64,000 bases of DNA. Source: Candidatus Dojkabacteria bacterium. Lineage in GTDB: Bacteria > Patescibacteria > Dojkabacteria > SC72 > JAFGCJ01. The DNA is taken from assembly GCA_016932785.1 (NCBI GenBank), contig JAFGCJ010000001.1, positions 79,113 to 143,112 on the forward strand, read 5' to 3'. The notes beneath the pieces were generated by a model, which worked only from the letters and a program-made list of their open reading frames with translations, searched no databases and was not told where the DNA came from. Below are positions 51,531-60,075 of this stretch, piece by piece. Position numbers and translations under genes: made by a program. The stretch's first letter is position 1; each line of letters opens with the position of its first letter.

Positions 51531-54362
51531 ATGAACTTCCATATGGTTTCCAATTCTAATAGCCCTTCCCTTTCTGTCCAGGATTCTAGTGAATCAGGAC
51601 TTGGCTCCAGAGCGGCTCTGGCTGCTCTCTTTGTTTTTCTACTTTTACTTTTGGGGTTTGGCGGATACAGTGTTCTGAATCTCTGGGGAGATCTCAAGGA
51701 CGCTCAGGACAAACTGGGTGCCCAGGACGATAAAATTTCTCAACTAAACGAGGATCTTAAGGATGTTGAGAAAGGGACTGTTCTTGGTGAAACAGACGAG
51801 GAGACTCAGGATAAAAATGGAGAAAAGGAAGATACTGCAGATGCGGAGAAAACAGGAGATAACGTAACAAATAACTTCTATGATTTTGGTAGCTATCCTA
51901 CGTATACAACAAACGAGTATTCTTATAACTTCAACCCTGCAACTGATTTAATTCCCAGTGCAAGTTATACATATGATATAGGTACTCCGTCCTTAATGTG
52001 GGATGAAGTGTATGCCGGTGATTACTACGGAAATAATTTTTACGGTGGCGATTTTTATGGAGGGTTCTATGGTGATCTTACTGGAAATGTAACCGGTTGC
52101 GTCACTACTCTCGGAGGATCTTCCTACTGTAATGACGCAGATATTGTTGGGACCTTAAATGTTGATGGTGCTGTTACAATGGGTAGTACATTGGGTGTAG
52201 CTGGAGATGCTACTTTTAATTCAGACATTTATGTGGGAAATAATTCTTACATTGCGAATAATTCGGTTGTTGGCAACAGTCAGCTAGTAATGAACAATTC
52301 TTTTGTGGGCAACTCACTTCTTGTAAACAATAATGCTCTTATTGGAAATAGTGCGATAGTCGCAAATAATCTTGGTGTCGGAAATAATCTTGGAGTTGCT
52401 GGAATGTTTGGTGTTTTGGGAGACGCTTATTTCGGAAGTGATGGTTATATCGATGGTGATTTCGAGCCTCTTGCAGATAACGCATATGATCTGGGATCTG
52501 CTACTGAGAGGTGGGCTAATATTTATGGAGTAAGTCTGAATGTAAGTGATTTGGTAGCCGATACTGTTAGTGTGAATGATCTGACTGTAGATGGTGAATC
52601 CTGGCATAATGGACCTGAGCATTACTATGACGTCATTGATGCTCAGGCCGGGATATATAATGATGCCGGAACACTTCTGTTTGACGACGATGTCGATGTG
52701 ACAGGAGACGTGTATATTGCTGGTGGGGTTCAGATTATGGATTATCTTGACACCTATGGGAATGTAGATCTAGCGGGTGATTCATTTGACTATGTACATG
52801 TATGGGGTGCTTCGACCTTTTATGCGGATTCGATGTTCAATCAAGATGTTTATCTTGGTGATAGTTCCGTAGATACAATCTATGTTAACGGAAGACTTGG
52901 AACTGATCTTATTCCTGATACAAATGCGACTTATGATGTTGGGAGCTGGACACTTCGTTGGAATAATGGAAACTTTGCTAATGCAGTTAGAGTTGGAACA
53001 GGAGGATCACAGACAGTTCTTGCTAATGGAAGAGTTCAGGCACAGAATAATAGTCTTTTGGTCCAGGCTACTGGTACAAGCAATGACGTGACTGTTGACT
53101 CTGCCGATGATATAACACTTAGGGCAAATGGAGGCACGATTACAGCTGCTGGAGATCTGATTCCTGGCTTTGGAGCTTCCTATGATCTTGGTAAATCATG
53201 GAGACCATGGGCGAGAGCCTATGCGGATAACTTCTATGGAGTATTTAATGGTGATATTAATGGATGTCTATATACTACCGGTGGATCTGTTTATTGTGAT
53301 GATTCTAGTGTCGCCGGTGATCTTGATGTGACAGGTAACTCGCTATTGAGCGGAACCTTTGATGTTCTTGGTCCTGCGAACATGGGCGGTACACTTGATG
53401 TTCTGGGTAGTACCTCATTAGCAAACAACACTCTAACGGTTCAGAGTGGTTCTGCTGAGAGTCTCGCCGTCGATCCTGTTGGAAAAACCTACACTGTTCC
53501 ATCTCAGTATGAGGCGGACCTTACGGGTGATATGAGGGTAAGTGGTTCGGTTGTTATCGAAGAGGATGCCGCTGTACAAGGAGATATGGTTGTTGCGGGA
53601 GTAATTGATCCTCAAGCTATAGTACTTACTCCTGGGGATGATGATTTGGCCGTTGAAGTAAGGAATGTCGGTGGATGGAATAGTTTTACCGTTGATGAAG
53701 ATGGTAATGTTACTGCGAGTGGGAATATGGATCTTGGCGGTGAGCTTGAAGTAGATGGAAATATGACTGTGAATGCACAACTTTCTGTGGTTGACCTTTC
53801 TGTTTCTGGGACGGCGGATATAAATGATGCAAGTATAACCGTAGTTTCGAGTAATCTTGTTCCTGATATTGGTACAGAGGCTCTAGGTTCTGTCGGATCA
53901 TATTGGAGTGCATTGTATGCAAACAACGGTTATTTCTCGGGAGGTGTAGGGGTTTCTGGAACATTGACTGTCGGTACCCTTATGATTGGAGCTACAGATG
54001 TTCAAAATGCTCTTACAACACTTGATGGCAGGGTTACGTCGTTAGAGGATGAGTTTCTTGCCGGGGGGCGTGTCAATGACCTAGAGGGACGTGTCGATCT
54101 GCTTGAAGACAGAAAGGTGGTTATTGGTGGATATACTGCAAGTGGCGGTACAATAAGTGCAGGTTATCCGAATAACTATGTGACTGTTGTCATAAATGTT
54201 GGATCTGCAATGGATTCTATTACTGTTACTCCGGTTGGTGCCGATAATCTGAGGGTGAGTCTTGTCTCAAGCCCTGTTGGAAGCTCATCGGTTACTGTAA
54301 GGGTTTATGGTCCGAATCCTTCTACAGTTGTGGGGGTTTCTTGGGTGGCAGTGCTACAATAG
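51531..54362 (+). CDS. Large repetitive fibre-like surface protein
   Basis: A 943-residue protein with an N-terminal anchor helix (about residues 28-48), a short coiled coil (50-75), an acidic linker, and a long repetitive beta body. A unit like DLIPxxxxxYDxGSxxxRW occurs five times (DNA near 51946, 52474, 52906, 53155 and 53858), twice followed by GC(V/L)xTxGGSxYC(N/D)D. Around residues 235-290 is an Asn/Gly repeat (NNSxxxGNSxLV) resembling a beta-helix. A coiled coil (LDGRVTSLEDEF) precedes the C-terminal beta domain. The unit style recalls phage tail-fibre and S74-type fibre proteins, but no autoproteolytic chaperone domain is visible. Probably a trimeric surface fibre or adhesin (inference). 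Confidence 0.75.
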   Translation: MNFHMVSNSNSPSLSVQDSSESGLGSRAALAALFVFLLLLLGFGGYSVLNLWGDLKDAQDKLGAQDDKISQLNEDLKDVEKGTVLGETDEETQDKNGEKEDTADAEKTGDNVTNNFYDFGSYPTYTTNEYSYNFNPATDLIPSASYTYDIGTPSLMWDEVYAGDYYGNNFYGGDFYGGFYGDLTGNVTGCVTTLGGSSYCNDADIVGTLNVDGAVTMGSTLGVAGDATFNSDIYVGNNSYIANNSVVGNSQLVMNNSFVGNSLLVNNNALIGNSAIVANNLGVGNNLGVAGMFGVLGDAYFGSDGYIDGDFEPLADNAYDLGSATERWANIYGVSLNVSDLVADTVSVNDLTVDGESWHNGPEHYYDVIDAQAGIYNDAGTLLFDDDVDVTGDVYIAGGVQIMDYLDTYGNVDLAGDSFDYVHVWGASTFYADSMFNQDVYLGDSSVDTIYVNGRLGTDLIPDTNATYDVGSWTLRWNNGNFANAVRVGTGGSQTVLANGRVQAQNNSLLVQATGTSNDVTVDSADDITLRANGGTITAAGDLIPGFGASYDLGKSWRPWARAYADNFYGVFNGDINGCLYTTGGSVYCDDSSVAGDLDVTGNSLLSGTFDVLGPANMGGTLDVLGSTSLANNTLTVQSGSAESLAVDPVGKTYTVPSQYEADLTGDMRVSGSVVIEEDAAVQGDMVVAGVIDPQAIVLTPGDDDLAVEVRNVGGWNSFTVDEDGNVTASGNMDLGGELEVDGNMTVNAQLSVVDLSVSGTADINDASITVVSSNLVPDIGTEALGSVGSYWSALYANNGYFSGGVGVSGTLTVGTLMIGATDVQNALTTLDGRVTSLEDEFLAGGRVNDLEGRVDLLEDRKVVIGGYTASGGTISAGYPNNYVTVVINVGSAMDSITVTPVGADNLRVSLVSSPVGSSSVTVRVYGPNPSTVVGVSWVAVLQ

Positions 54363-54370
54363 CAATTTAG

Positions 54371-54400
54371 ATGATAAGGGAGCAAAAGCTCCCTTATCAT
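54371..54400 (+). terminator. Hairpin terminator after the fibre gene
   Basis: A perfect 13-bp stem (54371-54383 with 54388-54400) and AAAA loop, 8 bases after the stop codon. The expected U-tract is missing (GTTAAAACC follows), so it may act as a weak terminator or an mRNA 3' stabiliser. Because the stem starts with As and ends with Ts it may also work in the other direction. Confidence 0.6.
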
Positions 54401-54423
54401 GTTAAAACCTGACGAAAATAAAG

Positions 54424-54867
54424 ATGCAGAAAGTGTTTTCCAAAATCAAAATACCAGCTCTGTACGTTGTTGCAGGGATTGTTTCTGTTCTTGTTGTTCT
54501 GGCTCTTATTCTGTGTAATCTAGTCCTCTTGGACTACTATATGAAGACTGTTGCATCGGAGAAGAGTGTTTACGAGCAGGATAAGTACCATATTGTATAT
54601 ATGAACAACAACCTTTTCTATTTCTGCAAATTAGAGAGTTACAACTCTGAATATGTGGAATGCAAGGACCCATATTATCTTGTTAGAAAGAAAGAGGAAA
54701 ATAATGATGGTGTCGAAGAGGATAAAATCTATGTAAGAAGGCCCGCAGAGGAGGAAATATACAATCCTGAAGGTTCTATTTACCTCAAAAAGGACAACAT
54801 AGTTTATCTAGCAAAACTATCTGATGACTCTGTTGTTTTGGAGTACATAAAGAACGAGAGTAAATAA
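54424..54867 (+). CDS. Single-pass membrane protein, paralogue A
   Basis: A 147-residue protein with an N-terminal transmembrane helix (about 10-37) and an extracytoplasmic domain of the form YHIVYMNNNLFYFCKLESY, then DPYYLVRK and IYLKKDNIVYLAKLSDDS. The next gene encodes a protein of the same layout, so they are a tandem paralogue pair. No function known to me. Confidence 0.7.
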   Translation: MQKVFSKIKIPALYVVAGIVSVLVVLALILCNLVLLDYYMKTVASEKSVYEQDKYHIVYMNNNLFYFCKLESYNSEYVECKDPYYLVRKKEENNDGVEEDKIYVRRPAEEEIYNPEGSIYLKKDNIVYLAKLSDDSVVLEYIKNESK

Positions 54868-54873
54868 CTTAAG

Positions 54874-55464
54874 ATGATGGTAAAAATGTCAGATTCTAAA
54901 GAAGAGAAAACTGGTTCAGGAGAGAGAACCAGTGGAGCTAATAGTGAGGTGTGGGACTCTCTGACCAGGAAAGTCGTTGTAATTGTTATGATAGGATTTA
55001 TTCTTGTTCTTTTTTCTGTAGCTTTCATACTTTGGAAAAAGAAATCATATATAGAAGAGAGGAATAATTCCTACTATGCGGTTTTTCTTACAAATGGACA
55101 AGTTTATTTTGGGCATTTATTTTATGAAAACTCTTTGAATCCGGTTTTGAAGGATATCTACTATCTTCAATCGAATATTCAAGGTGAAGATGAAAATACC
55201 AGCTATTCTCTTGTAAAACTTGGAAATGAACTTCATGGACCAGAAGATATGATGTATATAAATAGGGATCATGTTTTATTCTGGGAGGAGCTCTCAGATG
55301 ACTCCAAGGTTGTTTCGGCAATAGAAGACTACGAAGTAGGTGGCGAGAGTCTAACGGTTCCATCTGATACAGCCAAGCCATATGTTGAAGACGAGGAACA
55401 GGACTCTGATAAGGATGAGAGCTCTATAGAATCAGGAGATAAAATTGAACCTGTGACAGAGTAA
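54874..55464 (+). CDS. Single-pass membrane protein, paralogue B
   Basis: A 196-residue protein related to the gene before it: N-terminal helix (about 32-52), then YAVFLTNGQVYFGHLFYEN, DIYYLQ, LVKLGNELHGPEDMMYI, and NRDHVLFWEELSDDSKV. An acidic tail of about 45 residues follows. Starts at 54874 or 54886 are possible; it lies 6 bases after paralogue A. The domain style (repeated short beta strands after one helix) is seen in uncharacterised proteins of CPR bacteria. Confidence 0.7.
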   Translation: MMVKMSDSKEEKTGSGERTSGANSEVWDSLTRKVVVIVMIGFILVLFSVAFILWKKKSYIEERNNSYYAVFLTNGQVYFGHLFYENSLNPVLKDIYYLQSNIQGEDENTSYSLVKLGNELHGPEDMMYINRDHVLFWEELSDDSKVVSAIEDYEVGGESLTVPSDTAKPYVEDEEQDSDKDESSIESGDKIEPVTE

Positions 55465-55474
55465 GTTCACTAAT

Positions 55475-56083
55475 TTAGGTGTTTCCTGTCCCAAACTTCC
55501 CCTCATACCTCTTCACCAGCGAATACACACACCCGCAATAATTCTGCTTGTAAAAACCCTTTGTCTGCACCTCAGCTTTCCTTGGATCGATTGTAACAAA
55601 ACCCTTTGACCCTAGCCTCTTCCCTATTTCACAAATATCATTAAAGCACTGATAATGGCTTGACAACAATGTCGTCGAGAAGAATCCGAAATTCTCCTCT
55701 TTGCAATAGTCATAAGCCCTTTTTAATCGAAATTCCCAGCAAAGCCGGCATCTTCTGAGGTTCTTATTGTCTGAGTTGTATTTAATAGCTTTAAACCACT
55801 TTTTTGGTGACCAATCAGAAACGACAAGACCAAGTCCCTCAGAATCAGAAATTTTCATAACGGCTTCCAGTCTTGCCAGATACTCTGTTCTAGGGTGGAT
55901 ATTGCTGTTGTCAAAGTAGAGAATTATTTTCTTGGGGAGCTCTATACCGGAGTCGCGCGAAGAATTTTCTTCTACCAATTCTCTGTATGCGTGAATGAAT
56001 TTCAATGCACAATCTGCGCAACAGGTGTGCAGTAGCAAGGATTTACTTGGATTTGCTTTGAGGTTCTTTTCCTGGATTTTCAT
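55475..56083 (-). CDS. queH: Epoxyqueuosine reductase QueH
   Basis: A 202-residue QueH-type enzyme, which reduces epoxyqueuosine to queuosine in tRNA wobble positions. The conserved Cys are all visible: C21-C22 in HTCCADC, CRLC in the middle and YCGC near the C-terminus, ligands for a [4Fe-4S] cluster and a second metal. It differs from the cobalamin enzyme QueG. It follows the desulforedoxin-like gene on the same strand with an 11-base gap. Confidence 0.9.
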   Translation of the reverse strand: MKIQEKNLKANPSKSLLLHTCCADCALKFIHAYRELVEENSSRDSGIELPKKIILYFDNSNIHPRTEYLARLEAVMKISDSEGLGLVVSDWSPKKWFKAIKYNSDNKNLRRCRLCWEFRLKRAYDYCKEENFGFFSTTLLSSHYQCFNDICEIGKRLGSKGFVTIDPRKAEVQTKGFYKQNYCGCVYSLVKRYEGKFGTGNT

Positions 56084-56094
56084 TGGTATCAGTA

Positions 56095-56277
56095 TTACTC
56101 TTCTGACTCTTCATCTTCCTCGTCGGTCTCATCTTCAAAGGGGTCTACGTCCAGCCCGTTAATTTTGGTCATTTCCTCCCCGCAGCAGCTAAGTGTGCCT
56201 CCACCGACGTTTGTAACGATAACCTCGTTGCCGCACTTTTTACACTGGTATATCTCGGCATTTTCCTCAACAGTCAT
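56095..56277 (-). CDS. Desulforedoxin-like iron mini-protein with acidic tail
   Basis: A 60-residue protein whose first 36 residues match the desulforedoxin fold: C12 and C15 in YQCKKCGNEV, GGGTLSCCGEEM with C31 and C32. These four Cys should bind one iron as Fe(SCys)4. The last 20 residues are almost all Asp and Glu. The full superoxide reductase domain of desulfoferrodoxin is absent. It is 11 bases before queH and may supply electrons to that iron-sulfur enzyme (inference). Confidence 0.85.
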   Translation of the reverse strand: MTVEENAEIYQCKKCGNEVIVTNVGGGTLSCCGEEMTKINGLDVDPFEDETDEEDEESEE

Positions 56278-56322
56278 GATTGATTATGCTAAGTTTAGGA
56301 TACTTGGCTTCGTCTTAATAAA

Positions 56323-56331
56323 ATTATAGCA
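56323..56331 (-). promoter_or_regulatory. Extended -10 promoter of the desulforedoxin-queH operon
   Basis: Minus-strand TGcTATAAT (56331-56323) is a perfect extended -10. Transcription would begin near 56316, about 39 bases before the ATG at 56277. Confidence 0.5.
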
Positions 56332-56372
56332 TAGTGAACTTTTTGATACTTGGTGTAGAAAGACAGGAGAAG

Positions 56373-57050
56373 CTAAATCGTGTCAGACAGCATGAGTCCG
56401 GCAAGTACAAGCATTGATATGCCAATAAGTATTCTCATTGTTGATTTATGCTTCTTTCTCCAGTCTTCTACTTTCTCTGAAGAAAGTCCGAATGAAGTCA
56501 TTAGTAAAATGGTGATCAGTGGTAGCACAAAAATTAGGTTGTAGAGTGCCAGGTATAACATTCCTTGTAGTTTTAGGTCAGCCCTTGAGATCATACTTAG
56601 TATTGCAATATAAGGCCCTCCGGTACACGGGAGTTCAAACAGTGAGACAATTCCTCCAAGAACTACAGCGGCTGGAATTGTTGATTTCTTTATGTATTTT
56701 TTGATTCTGGGTGATGCACTCTTGGGTATTGCCAAAAGAGGCTTTTTCGCATTTACTATTCCATCTCGTATCTCTACAAGGCCTGCAACAAGAACTATTA
56801 TTCCTACAATTTTGTATATTATGTCCAGGAAGGATATTCCCGCAAGAATTCTGACAAGACCTGCTCCAGCGGCGAAGTAGCATATGTAAACAACGGATAT
56901 ATATGTAAAACCAATACTAAGAAGTTTTCTCCTGGAGCCTTTTATAGAAGTTAAGAAAGTTATCATAAAAACAAGAACCCCTATCGCGCAAGGATTTATG
57001 GAATCAATTGCGGCTGCGGATATTAATGTGATTAAAGGTATATTGTTCAT
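56373..57050 (-). CDS. CcdA-like thiol-disulfide transmembrane transporter
   Basis: A 225-residue, six-helix membrane protein of the CcdA/DsbD type. The two conserved Cys are in DSINPCAIGVL (first helix) and ELPCTGGPY (fourth helix), each followed by a proline- or glycine-rich turn as in CcdA. It moves reducing equivalents across the membrane to extracytoplasmic thioredoxin-like proteins. No cytochrome c genes are nearby; several secreted proteins in this window are cysteine-rich, so it may serve disulfide isomerisation (inference). Confidence 0.85.
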   Translation of the reverse strand: MNNIPLITLISAAAIDSINPCAIGVLVFMITFLTSIKGSRRKLLSIGFTYISVVYICYFAAGAGLVRILAGISFLDIIYKIVGIIVLVAGLVEIRDGIVNAKKPLLAIPKSASPRIKKYIKKSTIPAAVVLGGIVSLFELPCTGGPYIAILSMISRADLKLQGMLYLALYNLIFVLPLITILLMTSFGLSSEKVEDWRKKHKSTMRILIGISMLVLAGLMLSDTI

Positions 57051-57096
57051 TTTGGTACGTTGAAATTAAATTTGAATGTTGATATTGGTCAATATC

Positions 57097-58836
57097 TTAA
57101 TCTGTTTTCTTTATCTTTCCTTTATCAATGTAAATTGATCTATCAAAGAGATCCTTCTCTGTTTCCTCTTGAGTTATATTGATTAGTGTCTGCTTGGGTC
57201 TATGCTTGATGATGCCCTCGATTATGGGTTTCCTTGAGAATCCGTCAATTTGAGTGAAGCTTTCGTCCAGGATTAGAATTGCTCGGTCTCGATATAGAGC
57301 TCTTGCAATAGCTATTCTTTGCCAGTGTCCTGAAGAAACATCCATACCTTTACTAAAGAGTTTACCTAGAACTGTTGAGTCACTGATATTTTCCTCCTTA
57401 AGCCAGTTGTCTAAACCAGTTATTTCCAGGGCTTCTTCATATCTGCGTCTGTTGAAGTCTCTTTCTGATTCTGTTACTACTATATTTTTCCTTATGCTGA
57501 AGTTGTATTTCACGTAATTTTCAAAGACTACAGATATTTTATCTTTAAGCTCTCCTCGGTCTAGATTTCTGATTGAAATATCATCAATCAGAATATCTCC
57601 GGGTCCGACACGATATAGTCCACAGAGCAGTTTTGCTAGAGTACTCTTTCCAGAGTTATCTCTTCCAATAATGTTTACTTTTTCCCCGGGCTGTATTTCA
57701 AAAGAGATGTCGTCCAGGGCTGCAGAAGAGCTTTCTGGATACTTAAATTCCACATTAACAAATTCAATCTTTGGTACCTTTGTTGGGTCAAGTTTAGCGC
57801 TTCCTGAAGCAATGTCACCAAAACCCTTATACTCCAACAGACCAAAATAGTCCTTAGTATAAAGAGCATTATTTTTTATACATAGTATATTCCATATTAC
57901 CGACCAGCTGGCTGAATATAAGGTATCAATATAATCAAACAAATACTTAAATGTACCGATAGTGTATCTCCTTATTACTGCGAATGGTATGAGTGCCAGC
58001 TGAACAATTCTTCTTAATGAACCGTCAAACCAGCCTAAGAAGACGGATCCTGTCTGTCTCTTTAGCCTAATCTCGTTTTGCCCATTGTAGTATGGCTGTG
58101 CGGTTCTTTCGAAGGATTTTAGAAAGAATTCAAATACGTTATCTACTCGCAGTTCGGGAAAGTTAATTAGCCGATTAGATTCGTTGTACAAATAATTGAA
58201 ATACTTGTTTTTTTCCGCCTTACTATCGCGGTATTCCTTAAGTTTCGTATTATATCTATAGGAAAAAAATGCCTCCGGAATAACGAGAATTATGACTCCT
58301 ACTCCCCACCATGACATTTGCTCTGCGATTATTATTCCTGAGCTGACAAGGCGTATCATGTTATATCCCAGGTCTATAGTCCTTTTGTAGGTGTCCCATG
58401 TGGCATCAACTGAATAAGTGGGTACGTTAGTAATAAGGTTCTGCAGTGTATTGTTTTCTACGTCTTCAAGATTGAGTTGAGAAATTTTCTTGATGTTCTT
58501 TTTCATGAATGAATACCAAAAGGCGTCGTATAATACAGCATCAAAATAACTGGATATTTTACTGAATACGAAATTGAGGAATAAAAGGCAGACTATCACT
58601 ATGAAGTAGTCGAAAGCCAAGGAATCCAGCATCGTGTCCATAGAAAATGAGGTGTTTTCCTTAATGAAATCACCTATACTATCCAGGAACTTACCCATGA
58701 CAAGAATCTCGTACGTTGTTACAAATGAGAGAGCATATCTTATTATTGGGTATGCTATTCCTGCTGATTTCTTCGATGAAATAACCTCTTTAAGAGCCTT
58801 TATTGTAAGTTTGACCGAGTTTGTCTTATCTTCCAT
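57097..58836 (-). CDS. ABC transporter, fused permease and ATPase, degenerate motifs
   Basis: A 579-residue half-transporter: a membrane domain of about six helices (residues 20-320) and a C-terminal ATPase. Walker A is GRDNSGKSTLAKLL and Walker B AILILDESFTQID. The signature motif, usually LSGGQ, reads VSSGHWQ, and the H-loop, usually containing SH or AHR, reads INITQEE with no His. The enzyme may therefore be a slow or regulatory ATPase, or form a heterodimer with a second half-transporter not in this window. It diverges from an acyltransferase gene. Confidence 0.85.
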   Translation of the reverse strand: MEDKTNSVKLTIKALKEVISSKKSAGIAYPIIRYALSFVTTYEILVMGKFLDSIGDFIKENTSFSMDTMLDSLAFDYFIVIVCLLFLNFVFSKISSYFDAVLYDAFWYSFMKKNIKKISQLNLEDVENNTLQNLITNVPTYSVDATWDTYKRTIDLGYNMIRLVSSGIIIAEQMSWWGVGVIILVIPEAFFSYRYNTKLKEYRDSKAEKNKYFNYLYNESNRLINFPELRVDNVFEFFLKSFERTAQPYYNGQNEIRLKRQTGSVFLGWFDGSLRRIVQLALIPFAVIRRYTIGTFKYLFDYIDTLYSASWSVIWNILCIKNNALYTKDYFGLLEYKGFGDIASGSAKLDPTKVPKIEFVNVEFKYPESSSAALDDISFEIQPGEKVNIIGRDNSGKSTLAKLLCGLYRVGPGDILIDDISIRNLDRGELKDKISVVFENYVKYNFSIRKNIVVTESERDFNRRRYEEALEITGLDNWLKEENISDSTVLGKLFSKGMDVSSGHWQRIAIARALYRDRAILILDESFTQIDGFSRKPIIEGIIKHRPKQTLINITQEETEKDLFDRSIYIDKGKIKKTD

Positions 58837-58918
58837 TATTTTCTAATATACAGAGAAATTATCACAGAGGCAAACTTCAGAATTGTTAAACTACAAGTGA
58901 AATTTCTCATAAATGATC

Positions 58919-58948
58919 TTGGGTTATCATATTTTAGTGTGATATTAT
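58919..58948 (+). promoter_or_regulatory. Promoter of the acyltransferase gene
   Basis: A -35 TTGGGT (58919-58924), 18-base spacer and -10 TATTAT (58943-58948). Transcription would start near 58955, about 31 bases before the ATG at 58986. Confidence 0.5.
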
Positions 58949-58985
58949 TAATGAAATACAAATATAATATTTGACTATCTGGTTA

Positions 58986-60044
58986 ATGAAAAAAAAGGAG
59001 AGAGACTACTCTTTAGATTTTCTTAGGGGTATGGCCGTTGTCTTTATGGTACTTACGCATGTAAATGCAGTTTTGTACAAAGGATACTCTACTCTTTTTA
59101 GTACTATTACCTGGTGGGGTGCGACAATTTGTTATACAACTTTCCTTTTTGTTTTCGGGGCTGTTTATGGAATAAAAATCCAGAAAGAAAAGATGGATAG
59201 AATTCGTATGCTCAAGCGGGCAACCATATTTCTTATCATATATTTCGCCTCGGCCTTTAGTGTTATACTGGTGAAATACGGGATCGGAGGTTTACTAGAG
59301 AATATTGGCGATATACTTTTTCTTAGCAACATTCCTGAGTTTACAGAATTTCTATTGCCTTTTGTTTTCTATTTGGTTATTTTTGCGCTATTTACTGGAA
59401 GTCTTATCCGGATGAAGTCCTGGTCATGGGGTTATCTTCTTGTTGGGGTTCTTTTATTTATTATCTCCGACTATCTTTATGATATGGATTGGGGCCCAAA
59501 TTTTCGAGAAACTATAAAAGGATTATTTGTTGGACATGAAGACGTTCATACCTTTGGATTGCTTTCATACGCTCCGATACTAATGACAGGTTTATACTGG
59601 GGCGTCGAAGTTATTGGCAAAGGTAAAAAAAATCAAATTCAAACACTTCTGCTCTCATTGCTGTGTGGATTGTTTCTTGCTTTTCTTAACTACACGGCGT
59701 TTTCTTCATGGAATCGGTGGCCACCGTCTGTTGTCTTCTTGCTTTATGGTATTGTGTTCTGTTTAGTTGTTCTGTTTCTATATGGTTTAGTTTCAAAAGC
59801 AAAGGTTATAACTAAACCAATAATCTATTTGGGGCAGCATTCACTCTCATTCTATTATGTACAAATTGTTCTGACTTTAATTATTGGGAGACTATTGAAT
59901 TGGCGGAGGAACGATGAACTATGGGCCTTGTTAATGTATCTTGTATCTTTCGTTGTTACTTGGCTCATATTGGTTACGTTTAATATTATAATAAAAAGAA
60001 TATCTCCTGTTCTGCCAAAGAAATTTCTAAAATTAACACGTTGA
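58986..60044 (+). CDS. Membrane acyltransferase (DUF1624/heparan N-acetyltransferase-like)
   Basis: A 352-residue polytopic protein with about nine or ten transmembrane helices. The N-terminus reads YSLDFLRGMAVVFMVLTHVNAV, the RxxxxLRG-and-His signature of the DUF1624/acyltransferase-3 superfamily that moves acyl groups across the membrane onto glycans. The frame is open from a TTG at 58971; the ATG at 58986 is preferred. It probably modifies a cell-surface polysaccharide together with the deacetylase downstream. Confidence 0.75.
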   Translation: MKKKERDYSLDFLRGMAVVFMVLTHVNAVLYKGYSTLFSTITWWGATICYTTFLFVFGAVYGIKIQKEKMDRIRMLKRATIFLIIYFASAFSVILVKYGIGGLLENIGDILFLSNIPEFTEFLLPFVFYLVIFALFTGSLIRMKSWSWGYLLVGVLLFIISDYLYDMDWGPNFRETIKGLFVGHEDVHTFGLLSYAPILMTGLYWGVEVIGKGKKNQIQTLLLSLLCGLFLAFLNYTAFSSWNRWPPSVVFLLYGIVFCLVVLFLYGLVSKAKVITKPIIYLGQHSLSFYYVQIVLTLIIGRLLNWRRNDELWALLMYLVSFVVTWLILVTFNIIIKRISPVLPKKFLKLTR

Positions 60045-60069
60045 GTTTTCACACACTATGAGATATAAT
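60041..60069 (+). promoter_or_regulatory. Leaderless promoter of the polysaccharide deacetylase gene
   Basis: A -35 TTGAGT (60041-60046), exact 17-base spacer and perfect -10 TATAAT (60064-60069), then 6 bases to an ATG at 60076. The -10 box lies inside the longer ORF (start 60058), which shows that 60076 is the real start. The -35 overlaps the stop of the acyltransferase gene. Confidence 0.65.
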
Positions 60070-60075
60070 TGTAAT

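Noticed and set aside
58951..58974. Seven-codon ORF (MKYKYNI) before the acyltransferase as a leader peptide
   Set aside because: No codon bias for a regulatory amino acid, no hairpins and no ribosome-binding site; likely chance.
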